Below, in pieces: positions 35,383 to 48,600 of a DNA stretch of 64,000 nucleotides. The number at the start of each line of letters is the position of its first letter. Within the stretch, counting starts at the first letter, position 1. Under the pieces are notes generated by a model. The model was given only the letters and a program-made list of their open reading frames with translations, did no database searches and had not been told where the DNA came from. This stretch comes from Cephalopachus bancanus (taxonomy: Eukaryota > Chordata > Mammalia > Primates > Tarsiidae), in NCBI GenBank assembly GCA_027257055.1, contig JAPVLO010000232.1, positions 372,001-436,000 on the forward strand, given 5' to 3'. Both the position numbers and the translations under genes were made by a program.

Positions 35383-38300
35383 ACCCCACAATACAGAGGG
35401 GCAGGGAGGTATCAGGAATCTAAAAGAAACAAGATTTACCATAAGCTGATATGGTTGAAGCGGGTGACGGGGACAGAATCTCATTATATATACTACTCTC
35501 TGTCCTTTTATGTATGACTGAAATTGTTACCTTAAGAAAAAGAAAGAAAAACAAGATGGAGCTGCTGGAGGCAGAGGTTTGAGTAGGTGGCAGGATTTGA
35601 AGATCAATATTTATAGTAACTACCAAGTTTCAGACAGTGTATCGTGTGCTGAGAATAAAAAACAACGGTGGGTTCCTAAGGTCTACATGAGAAATGCAAA
35701 AAGGCTCACATTGCATGGTAAAGCCTAACCGGGGTTAGAACACATAAAGTATAAAATCAGGAAGTACACCAGCTATGTTTAAGGTGAAGAAGAAAGATGC
35801 TGTCTGAACTCAGTCTGTGAGGAAACCTATTACACAAGATAATTTACTTTGGTGTTGCCCAATTCATCTACTGGTTATTTGGTACACAGTCCAAATGCAA
35901 ATGGTGGGAGGATCGCTTGAGCCCAGGGGTTCAAGACCAGGCTGGGCAACTTGGTGAGACCTCGTCTCTACAATAAATAAAAACATCAGCTGGGTGTGGT
36001 GGCGCATGCCTGGAGTTCAAGCTGCTTGGAAGGTGGAGGTGGAAGGATCACCTGAGCCCAGCAGATCAAGGCTGCAGTGGCCATGATTGTGCCACTGCAC
36101 TCCAGCCTGGGTGACAGAGTGAGACTCTGACTCAAGAAAAAAAAAAAAAAATTAGAACAAGTAAATAATGCCGTATGTATGGCTGACAGAAAAATGTAAG
36201 TGATAGAAGTAGAATCATGTAAATAGCAAATGCAGTATAGCAATAGTTAGTCAAGACAGGGAGGTGGGGAGTGAGATCAGATCACAGCTGTGTCTCTAAC
36301 TCTTCCTGATTAATGGAAATCATGCAGGGTGGGTGCTTTGAAACAACGATGGCAAATGTTGGGATTTGGTAGAGCTGGGTGGTAGATACAGAGATTTTTA
36401 AAAAATTACCATCTATACCATTTTCTATACTTGAAATATGTCAACATTTTAGAAATTATTTAAAAAGATAAAAATAAAACAAAGGGGCTGCCACTGCTTT
36501 GTTAAACTCTGGTGTGTCCATGTGGCTCCTTGAGCTGCGGCTGCCATGTTTCCTGGCTTTGGCCCTTCCCCTACCTTGGGGAGATGAATCTCCTCCCTCT
36601 CTCTTTCTAATTTACTTACTAAATAAACTATATTTTCCAATCTAAAAAGATAAAAAATGGCATCAGTCTTAAAAGATGCATGGTAGTTAATGGGAAAGGT
36701 GTGGACTTTAAAAAATCAAAAGAAAAAAAAAAGTAGCTGGTCACGCCTGTAGCGTCAGCTACTCGGAATGCTGAGGCGGAAGGATCACCTGAGCTCAGCA
36801 GGTCGAGGCTGCGGTAGCCATGAGTGTGCCACTGCCCTCCAGCCTGGGCGACAGAGTGAGACTCCAACTCAAAAAAAAAAAAAAGAAAAGCATAAGAACT
36901 AATTAGTTTGTCAGCTGGTAAATAATTTTCCTTTTGCTAGCAGGAGAAAATAGTAAATATTTTATTAAATGAAATAAAACGAAGATTAATTAGCCATACA
37001 TTGTAGCATGTGCCTGTAGTTCCAGCTACTTGGAAGGCTGAGGTGGACGGATCACCTGAGCCCAACGGGTCAACACTGGGGTGGCCGTGAGCGTGTCACT
37101 GCACTCCAGCCTGGGCAACAGAGTGAGACGCTGACTCAGAAAAAAAAGAAAGAAAAAATTCAACTGAGGTTTAATAAACTGGTAACAGGTTCTCTCAGGT
37201 TTAGCAAAACTTGAGAGAAGAAACCAGGTTCCGAGAACCTTCTGGTCATCTTCTAACTTAGGGCTTGGTCCACGACTACAGTACCAAGAAAGTCCAAGTA
37301 AGGCAAAAGCCTGAGAGTAAACAGAAGAGAAATTAAACTAATCATGACAATGTTTTAATATAAGTTTAAATATGTTTCATAACTAATTTATTTGTGTATT
37401 TTGTCTTTTGTTTAAAGTGTTTGATATGGCTGGGTTTGGTGATTCACGCCTATAATCCCAGAACTTTGGGAGGCAGAGGCAAAAGGATTGCCGGAGCCCA
37501 GGGGTTCGAGACCAGCCTGGGCAACTTGGCGAGATCTTGTTTCTACAATAAATCAAAAAAATTAGCCAGGAGTAGTGGTGCATGCCTGTAGTTCCAACTA
37601 CTTGGAAGGCTGTGGTGGGAAGGATGGCCATGATGCCCTGAGCGTGCCAATGCACTCGAACCTGGACGACAGTGAGACTCCAACTCAAAAAAAAAAGTGT
37701 TTGATATGTTCAAAATAATCAGTCCTAGCAAATTTATAATTATAATTTAAAATGTTTCATGAAATTTAATTCAGTTTGAAACCAGCCTGAGCAAACTGGC
37801 AAGACCTCATCTCTACAATTAAAAAAAAAAAATTAGCCAGACGTGGTAGCACGCATCTGTGGTTCCAGCTACTTGGAAGGCTGAGGCAGAAGGATTGCCT
37901 GAACCCAGCAGGTTGAGGCTGTGGTGGCCGTGAGCATGCAACTAAAAAAAAAAAATTGAATCAGTTTGTAACTATTGGTAAATGTAAGAAAAATTACCTT
38001 CAAAATTATATTTATTAAGTATACTTAACAAATGTAAGCATTAAAATGGGTGTTTAAATTTAATGGGTATCCTTTTCTCCACATGAAATTTCTTTGAATG
38101 GTACAGAACCAAACCAAGGGATAGTATAACTGAAAGGTCACATTTGAGATCTATTTAGGAGTAAAAATGTCTACGACAAGGTGGGTGACAGTAGAGAAGG
38201 GCATCTAAAGTGACTTCCAGGCCCGGCTCAGTGGCTCAGCCTGTAATCCCAGCACTTTGGGAGGCTAAGGCGAGTAGATTGCCTGAGCCCACAGGTTCAA

Positions 38301-41300
38301 GACCCACCTGGGCAACTTGGCGAAATCTCGTGTCTACAATAAGTCAAAAATTAGCTGGGCGTGGTAGCACGTGCCTGTAGTTCTGGCTACTTGGAAGGCT
38401 GAGGCGGAAGAATCACTGAAGCCCAGCAGGTCGAGGCTGCGGTGGCTGTGAGCGTGCCACACTCCAGCCTGGATGACAGAGTGAGACTCCAACTTAAAAA
38501 AATAAAAATAAAGTGACTTCCAGGTTTCTGGCTAGAACAGTGGATGGGAAGGTCAGTGCCATTTACCAAGATGGAGAAACTTTCAGGCATAAAATAAAGA
38601 GTTCCATTTTGCATATGTTGAGTTCCCAGTACCTGCAATATTATGTGAAATGTTTACAAGGTAGATGAAAATCACAGTCAAGATTGAAAGCGAGGTCTAG
38701 ATAGAAATTAGAGTTTCCCAGGTGGCAGGTGAAGTGACGAATGGGACCAAGAAGGCAGAGTATACAGTAAAAAGAGTTGGGAACCACCAACACAGCCCTA
38801 GGCAGACTAAAAATGCAGATTTTGTGCACTGGCTCAGGATGGATTTCAACCCTCACAGGACTGTTTTGTTATACAGTGAGATGGCAAGGCCAGCAGCAGG
38901 AAACTCTTATTATACAGTCATCTTCACTCTGACATTCTGTTTCTTTCTTTCTTTTTTTTTTTTTTTTGAGTTGGAGTCTCACTCTGTCGCCCAGACTGAG
39001 TGGCTGCTCAGTGGCTGTTCCCGGCCACCGCAGCCTCAACCCGCTGGGTTCTGGCAATCCTTCCGCTCAGCCTTCCGAGTAGCTAGAACTACAGGCACGT
39101 GCTACCACGCCCGGCTAATTTTTTAATTTATTGTAGAGATGAGATCTCGCCAAGTTGCCCAGGCGGGTCTGGAACCCGCGGGCTCAGGCAATCCACTAAC
39201 CTCAGCCTCCCAAAGTGCTGGGATTATAGGCTGAGCCACCGAGCCCGGCTGACATTCTGTTTCTTAATAATCTCTTTTCTACCACTGCTCTTCATTTCTT
39301 AGAGGTAGGCAGCAATATCTGGTTATGTTCAATCTTTTTTTTCCTCTTAGTGGTCATTTATGGAATATTCCTAGCCATCAGTACCCTGGAATTAGCCTGA
39401 GCTGTCCTATGGAAATAATAAATACACCTACATGGCACTGATCCCTGGCCAAGGCCTGAAATACATGGATGAATAGTGTTGTTTTTTACCTATGAGTCCA
39501 AAGAACTTTGTACTTGGCCTTGGTTAGAGTCCCCGCTGGAGGGCTTGACTGCTGGAATAAGGTGTGATCAAGACATTATTTTTAAAATCCCAGTTGAGAT
39601 TATACATTCCAAGCGTTCTGTGCTCACATCAGTGGTTCCTGACTCCTGGCAGGAAAGTGTGTCTGGTCACGGCCCCTATGTAGGGAGGGAACAGGAGCGT
39701 GGACTGGATTCCAGGCCTCTGGCGGAGGCAGCCTCTGACTGTGATGATACCCTTGCCTGGTGCTGCTGCGACCATGCACCGTTTTACTGTAATCATCTGC
39801 AGATGTGTCATCACTCTAGTTGGGTCCTGCGACTCTCCTGTAGCAACCCACCCCTGTTTTATTGGCATTATTAGTGCCACCAGTCATCCCGTAGAGGAAT
39901 CCTAAGTGAAACATGGGACTGCTCGGTATTGCAGGAAAAGCAGAGGGTTTGGAATCAGATAAAACCAGTCATGGCTTCTCGCGAGCTGGTTTTAAGACAT
40001 TTGACTCTCAGTTGTTCACCTAAAAACTGGGTTCATAATATCTACCCCCCAGAGCCCCTGTGAAGTCTATGTGGCTAAGCCTTTGGCATGTTGGGTGCAC
40101 CTAATAAAACTGATCAATAGCTTAAGTGAAGGAAGTGCTTCATGAAAAGCACAAATAGACAAAAAGAGAAAGAAACTTCAAAGACAAGGTTTTTCCCAAG
40201 AAATAGACAGCATTCAAAATGCAGTGACCAAGGAGAAATGGTAAACGGGAATGCTCAGAAACACATACCCGGAGAGGGGCTGTCTGGCCAGAAACAGAAC
40301 TTCTCATGGGCAGTACTCAAGGCTTTCTTCAGCTCAGCACATCGCTCCTTATCTGAAATGCACATGGACAGCAATGCCTTCAGAAATACTATATACTAGA
40401 ACAGCAACTCAGGGTACTATATAAAATAAATTTAAAGAACCACCACATAGAGTCAAAATCCAATGATTGGCCAAGAACCTTTAAGAGCAGAGATTCAACT
40501 AAAATAAAAATAACTAAGAAGATTAAAAAATATATGCAGGGTGTGGTGGTGCATGCCTGTAGGCCCAGCTACTCAGGAGGCTAAGCAGGAGGATCTCTTG
40601 AACCCAGGAGATCAAATCCAGCCTGGGCAACATAGCAAGACCCCATCTCAAAGTATATATACATATGAAAATATTACCTACAACAACAACTTAAATATTT
40701 TCCACAAGAGAAGTTCTAAATTGAGATCCTAAGATCAAGAAAGGAGATGTCATATATCCAATAAGACAAGACATACCACAGTGTAAGCCTTCATAAAAGT
40801 CCTTTGTCACTCTTTGCCTAGAAGGATAAATTTTGGAGCAATAAAGTAAAATGCTGCTGTTAGTTACCTAGCATACATACAGTCAAGTCCTCTCTACAAT
40901 AGCTAGCTTAGTTTTAAAAAGTAATGTGAGCCAGGTGCAGTGGTTCATGTCTGTCATCCCAGCACTTTGGGAGGCGGAGGGGAGAGGACTGCCTGAGCCC
41001 AGGGTTCGAGACCAGCCTGGGCAACATGGTGAGACCTTGTCTCTATAATAAATTTTAAAAATAGCTGGGCGTGGTACCTTGTGCCTATAGTCTCAGCTAC
41101 TTGGAAGGCTGAGGCAGAGGGATCACCTGAGCCCAGCAGGTAGAGGCTGTAGAAGCCATGCGCATGTCACTGCTCTCTAGTCTGGGCAACAGAGTGAGAC
41201 TCTGACTCAAATAAATAAATAAATGAATAGTTTAAAAATACATAAAAAAGAAGTAATGCTTGAAGCCAATAATTAGGATGAAGACAATCACAAATTCACC

Positions 41301-44300
41301 TTGTTACATAGAGGAAGGAGGGAGGGGGGAGGGGGAGAGGGAAGGGGGAGGAGAGAATGGTACACATTCTCTGATCAAACAGAGAATCAAATAGAAGTGA
41401 CTGGCTTTTTTTCAGAACCAGGAGAGTATATCCTGGAATATGGAGAGACATGCACCTTGTACCTCTACTTACATCTGTCAAAGTCAAAGGCTGGCTGCAG
41501 ACTGGCACAGAGGAAAGCCTGGCAGCTGGAGCACTTGAGCATATCGCATTCAACCGTGACCCAGCCGTATTTTGCACAGACGAGTGGCGACAGCTCGGGG
41601 GGGCTTACCCGCCCATTTCAAAGAGTGTTCACATTAAGAAAAGCAACACTGCAAGTATATTAAAATGAATGCCAGAAATTCACTTTTACTCCCTTTAACG
41701 TATACAAGAATAAACACACTAAGGAGAAAAGCAAGAAGAAAGGTAGTAAACACTACTTTTACAGTATATACCTCACAGAAAGATGAAGGCCAATGGAATA
41801 ATAAGCAGAGGGAAGAAAATTACTCACTTTTTCTTGAAGAAGCATATATACTTTACATTTTAAAATGTTTATTACTGGTTGTGGGGTAGAAAACAGACAG
41901 GACCACCCATTTTCATGTGATCTGAAATACTAGGAACATACAGACACCATAAAGGCACTGGGACGTGCCTACACAGTAAGACATGGTCAAAGTCAGGAAG
42001 AAGCATCTTCTGTCACCTGCCTATGCTCTCCTGCTGTACTACACCCATCATTACCTTCTGCAAAATAAAGGCACTAAGATTAACAATATTCTTCATTATC
42101 CAAAAACTGATTGTTCGTACTAACAAGCGTGTGGGAGCCTATGTGTTTTAAACAGCAAAGAGTATCTTAAGTATGTTCTTGAGAAGGTGTCCTAAACATT
42201 TACTGCTCCTTAACATCCAACACACAGCTTTTTATATCTTACCTAAAGAGCACTTATTTTATAGCACAAAGGAAAAAAAAAGGATAAAACATGGACAAGG
42301 AAAGTGCTAAATTTTTATAACGGATATGGAATTTGAAAAACATTTCAAGCCGGGCTCGGTGGCTCAGCCTGTAATCCCGCGCCTTTGGGAGGCTGAGGTG
42401 AATGGATTGCCTGAGCCCGCGGGTTCGAGACCCTCCTGGGCAGTGAGACCTCATCTCTACAATAAATCAAAAAATCAGCCGGGCGTGGTAGCGCGTGTCT
42501 GTAACTCCGGCTACTCGGAAGGCTGAGGCGGAAGGATCGCCGGAGCCCGGCAGGTCGAGGCTGCGGTGGCCGGGAGCGGCCACTGCACTCCAGTCTGGGC
42601 GACAGAGTGAGACTCCAACTCAAAAAAAAAAAAAAAAAGAAAAGAAAAACATTTCAGCCAGGTAGAGTGGTTCTCGCCTGTAATCCCACTACTTTGGGAG
42701 GCCGAGGTGGGAAGATCACTGGAGGCCAGGAGTTCAAGACCAGCTGGGCAACATGGGGAGATCACATCTTCACAAAAAAATCAGCCAGGCATGGTAGCAT
42801 ATGCCTGTGGTCCCAGCAGGTGACTCCCTCGACCCCAGGAGGTTGAGGCTGCAGTGAGCTATGATTGCTCCGCTGCCCTCCAGCCTGGAGACCCTATCTC
42901 TTAAAAAAAAGAAAGAAAGAAAGAAAAACATTCCAATATCAGCAAAAGAAGAATGAAGGCCAGAAAATAAAATGTAGATATAAATGTTAAAGGAGAGGGG
43001 ATTATTTAGAATAAAAGTAATAGAACCATTTAACTAGCTTAAGTTTAATAATTATCATATCCAAAATGGTATCAATTTGCAACAATGAGAAAAGGAAATG
43101 GATCTAAACACTGAATCAAGAGCAGGATATAATATAAGGATCAACAGTGGAAAGGTGGTAAAAACGCCTTCCCCTTCCAGAGCAGTTCAACCCCAAAGCC
43201 ACTGGGTGGTGAGAAGGAAGACGTCTGTGCCGGGAGGGTGAAGGCGGCGCTCAGCACCAGGTGTCAGAACCGATGCGCAGGTCAGAGTGTCCCGGCGGGG
43301 CTGCCCAGTGTGGGAGGCCAGGGCCTGAGCGGTGCAGAGGGGTCATGCAGGGAAGGGGATGGAAGTGCAGAAAGGGGAGATGGAGGACACACAAGGAGAT
43401 GGGTCCAAGCTGCAAACACCGAGGAGGCAGCGCAAACAGGTTCCACCATGGAGAGCCACGGGAGACGGATGCGGAAGAAAGCTAGAAGGAATCCATGGGG
43501 TAGGGCTGGAATTGGAGACGCCATGAACCCATGGTTTTTTTTAAAATACAGAGATAAATACAGAAATAAATGTAGATGCAAATGTGTATGGAGGGATGCG
43601 AATATAGAGGGAGGGATGTGTGTGTGCGTGTATGTGTGTGTTCCCTAGCTTTTTCCTCTGAAAAGCCTGAGAGCATTGGTATCCCTGTAGCTATGAGTTC
43701 ACCTTGTATCCAGATGTTGGCTTTTAAATAACATTCTCCACTGAAAGCACCAAGAATCCTTGGAGAAATGGCTGATTCCAGGGATAGGGCAAGACAAATA
43801 CAAGATAAGCCTAGAACTTATTGTTCCAGAAAGCAATAAAGAGATCAAAGAATTATGAGGACATGTCAAAAGGATACCTAAGCCAATGTGAAGAGGATCC
43901 TCCTGACCAGATCAGGGAGCATCAGAATCTACAGTGATTGCAGAGGACTATAACCCACTGAATAAAAAGGACGCCATGCGTCCATGCTGCCACAAACACA
44001 CATTCCATACAGCCAGACAAGGGAGAGGATATCTACATACTTTCAAAGAACTTCCCACAAAATGCTTTTTAATAACAAAGGAGGAAAGAATTGAGTTATT
44101 TTATAATGGAAAAGCATGGTGGACACTCCTGTAGTCAAGTGATCAAAATGATCATCACCACAAAGGGAAAAATTAAAATCATATCTGATAGGATGCAATG
44201 AAAATGCAGCATCACTTCATGACACGCCTACATCTAATCGTAAGGAAACATCAGGCAAATGTGCATTGAGGTACACTCTACACAATGATCAGCCTGTAAC

Positions 44301-45643
44301 CTTCAAAAGTATCAAGATCATGAACTTCAAAGAAAACTTGAGAAAATGCTCCAGATTAAGACTAAAGCAACATGACAACAAGTGCAATGTGTGCTTCTCC
44401 ACTGGATCCATTTGCTATAAAGATGTTATTAGTACAAATGAAGAAAAACCTGGGTCTGATAAGATACTAGTAACTCATCAATGTCAATTTCCTGACTTTG
44501 ATCGCTGTATTCTGACTATGTAGGACAAAGTCTTTGTTTGTAGGAAATATATGGAAATAATGTAGCATCATGTTGGCAGCACTTCCAAATAGCTCAGGAA
44601 AAAAGTTTTTTGTAACCTCTGTAATCTTTCTGTAAATCTGGTAATTGTTTTAAAATAAAATTTAAAAAATCACTTTACAAAAATACCAGCTGGGCCTTTC
44701 AGTCCTTGCACATGGAGAATAAAGTCTTGGAGAAAGAAAGACTTGCGATGGTCCTACTATTTCTTTGCCTTCAGTCTCTGCTCCTTTACAGAGCTACCTA
44801 CTATGCCACATTGGGACAGAGTGTTGGCCAGTTCGCAAACTCTGCGGTCCATATGTAGGAGCTGCTACAAGAGCCCAGGAAAAAATCTGCCATTTTCAGT
44901 GGAAAACAAGTGGAAGTTACTAATTATGATGGCTTTGTACTTTGAATCTGATTTGCTACAGCCTTCCTTATAGTAAGGCACCAACTGCTTAAGACAGGAA
45001 GATGTTTTATTTCATCCATGAAACAAACATGAAGATTGCTCTCAGAGGTATAATAACCTCTTTGAAAAATGGATATATTCTTGTACTCCTATAGCATACG
45101 AGGCATGTTTATGACAGGAATATTTAATGTCTCTTCTCTGAAATATGCAATGTGATCACTGGCATGTGCTTGCTTTATTTGAGTAATATTCCAGGATTCG
45201 TTTCTTGATTTTAAAAAAATGTTTATGATTTAGCTTGATCCTGAGATTGCATTTAATTTTTAGTTCCTAAGTCAGGACCTTGTTAATGGTTTATGTCGGA
45301 AAAAAAGAAATGGGCCGGGCGCGGTGGCTCACACCTATAATCCCTGCACTTCGGGAGTTCGAGGTGAGTGGATTGCCTGAGCTCGTAAGTTCGAGACCAG
45401 CCTGGGAAACTTGGCGAGACCTCATCTTTACAATAAATCAAAAAATTAGCTGGGCATGGTGGAGCAAGCCTGTAGTTCCAGCTACTTGGAAGGTTGAGGT
45501 GGAAGGATCACCTGAGCCCAGCAGGTTAAGGCTGCAGTGGCCGGGAGCATGCCACTGCTCTCCAGCCTGGGTGACAGAGTGAGACTCCAACTCAAAAGAA
45601 AAAACAAAAAACAAAAAAAATCAACAAAAAAGAAATGGAAATT

Positions 45644-45699
<56 letters not shown>

Positions 45700-48600
45700 C
45701 CACCAGGAGCTACCAAAGACTTCCAAAAAAGCAAATTACTGCACAAGCTTTCCAGGTGGCTCCTGCTTAATGGTATTCCTGCCCTGGTATAATGCCCATA
45801 TCCTGAGTGTGGCTGGTCTAGTGACCTGCTTCTAATTAAAATATGACAAAAGTGATGGGATGTCACTTCTGAAATTAGGTTGCAAAATGAGTCTGACTTC
45901 TCTCTTCTCACTCTGCCAGCTGCCAAGATGTAAACTGTCCCTACAGGCACACAGCAAAGGATCAAGGGAAGGCTCTGGCCAATGGCCAGCATGGCACTTA
46001 AGTCTTCCCATAGCACATGGAACAAATCCCGTCAACAAACACATGACTGAGTGTGGAGTGGACCCTTTTCTCCGCGAGCCTTGCATGACAGCACCCACCC
46101 TAGCCAATCTCAACAGCAGCCTGAGAGACCCTGAGCCAGAGGACTCGGCTAAGTTGTGCCCGATTCCTGATCCACAGAAATTACAAGATAAAAATGGTTG
46201 CTGTTTTAAGCCACTAAGTTTTAGGGCAATTTGTTAAGCAACAATAGATAATACACAAAGAAAAATCTAGAAAGAGATAGTACAGTAGTATAGTCTCAAC
46301 AACATTATAATCCTGGGTCTGCCATTTGGTAACAGGTTTATCTTGGGCAAATCACACAGCCTACCCAAAACTGTTTCCTTTTCTGTAAAATGAATGCAAT
46401 AATAATCATACCTATTTTCATAGGTTTAAGGTGAAGATCAAGCGTGACACTATATGTGAAAACATCTTATACACAAATATCAGTTACTATTTCTTCACTC
46501 AGGCTTGTAGTTTTTCCTCCAGTAAAAAGAAGAGGTTAGAAAATCTCAAATTCCCTTTGAGGAATAATATTATATGCTGATTTTCTTATAAAATTTCTTA
46601 CCAAGGTTGATTCTTACATTTAAAACATCAGAATAAATGGTGAAGTAGTTGAGAGGAATAATAATTCCAGGAGTAAGGAGAAAGCACAACTCATAGGAAC
46701 TAAAAAAGGATATGGAAAATGTTTCCACTCTGCTAAAGAAGGCTTCTTTGCTTGTAGATTCCAATGGAGGCTGTTCAGGTTGGGGTGATCCATTAACTGG
46801 CTGGGATGTGGCAGATGTGTCCTTCCTATAGAAGGTGACAAGACTGTTGGTAATCCTATGGTACCACTCTGTTTAAATGTTTTGTATCTAGCTTCTGTTC
46901 ACCAACACTGGACTTCAAGCTTCCTAAAAATCATTTTAGGACCAGGCACAGTGGCTCACGCCTGTAATCCCAGCACTTTGGGAGACGGAGGCAAGAGGAT
47001 TGCCTGAGCCCACAGGTTCATGACCAGCCTGGGCAACTTGACAAGACATCTTCTCTACAATAAATCAAAAAATTAGCCAGGCATGGTGGTGTACACCTGT
47101 AGTTTGAGCTACTGGAAGGCTGAAGTGGAGGGATTGCCTGAGTTCAGCAGGTTGAGGCTGTGGTAGCCGTGATCATGCCACTTCACTCCAGCCTGGGTGA
47201 CAGAGTGAGACTCCAACTCAAATAATAATAATAATAATAATAATAATAATTTAGTCATTTCATTCTTCTGCATAATATTTTCAATGGTTTCACAATATTT
47301 ACTAAATAAAACCCAAAATCTTCAGTCTGGTATTTGAACTCTACAGTTTAATCATACCCAAGTTTCAATCAACTTCTACACTACAGTCCTTCATTAATAC
47401 TGGCAAATTATTCTCCTAGCTCACTCATTGTTCTCCAAAAGCATTTTGTCTAACTTTAGTAACCACAAAATAAGATTCAAGGCTTCAGGTATGCATGACA
47501 CAAGTTGAACCTCGTTAGAAATTAAACTTTTAACAGAAGAAACTTTTAACAGAAGAAAAAAATAAGTTTGGAATTTGTACCTGGGTCCACCCTTGATACC
47601 CCTCCTAAAAAAGAACCAGTTAGAAAACTCAAATCAAAGTAAAAATCTTTAGGAAATTTCATGAAAAAAAAAATCCAGAGAAAAAATCAGCAATTATTTT
47701 TCAGTGAAAGGCAGTTCAACAGCCCCTGGGGTGGGGATTGGAATTGCTTAAAGACAAGAATTATTTTAATAAAAATAAGTTATACCCACAATTATAACTC
47801 AAAAGTAGTAAATTTATTCTAAGAATCTCAGAGATTCATAGAGCATCTCAGGGATATGTGGTTCTTACAAAAAGTTTAGAGGATTCATAAGCTTGAATGG
47901 GAAAAAATGACATTTATTTCACTAATCCAGGTAGTGAAATGAAGGTAAAAAACCACAGTGGTATTAGCAGTACCCAAGAATTTGTCACCAAAGTAAGATT
48001 TTTCTCACGTTTTGGTTGTGGCACATGCTTTGAAATAACGCTTATGCTCATCACTAATTCAAAATTATGGTACACATTAGATAGCCTGGTAGATATTATG
48101 CACTCTTTTATAAAAAATCATGTCACTGCATAACTTTTTTTAGTGTCACTATCTTGATAACCACATCCCAACGCCATAAGTTTCCTTTAAAATTCTATGT
48201 AATTTACTTTAAGCATGCATTCACTGATTGATTGGGTGAGTCGGAAGTCTCACTCTGTCGCCAAGGCTGGAGAGCAGTGGCATGATCACGACTCACCACA
48301 GCCTCTAACTCCCGGGCTCAGGCGCTCCTTCCGCCTCCGCCTCCAGAGCAGCTTGGACTACAGACGCGCGCCACCACGCCCGACTAATTTTTTTTTTTTG
48401 TAGAAACAAAGTCTCGAACTCCCAGGCTCAAGCGATCCTCCCGCCTCGGCCTCCCAGAGTATTGGGATTAACAGGCGTGAGTCAACCGCCCGGCCACGTT
48501 GAGCATTTAATATTTAAAAATATTAAGCTTCACTGGACTGTTGAAGGGGTCTACGGCACCAAAAAGGTTAAGAACCCCCATTACGAGGCGTCAGGCGCGC

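Larger units (their letters stand above)
41625..46713 (-). other. ZC3HC1: ZC3HC1 intron 2, U12-type AT-AC intron
   Basis: Read on the minus strand, exon 2 is followed directly by ATATCCTTTT, the minor-spliceosome 5' splice-site consensus. The 3' end reads TTTTCTTAATGTGAACAC and then exon 3 starts at TCTTTGAAATGG. TTTTCTTAA resembles the U12 branch site and lies about ten bases from the terminal AC. This junction restores the family sequence ETFS-SLKWAG in phase 0; no GT-AG pair nearby does. The intron is about 5.1 kb and carries Alus, an L1 3' region, an MLT1 LTR and a MIR. Confidence 0.92.
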
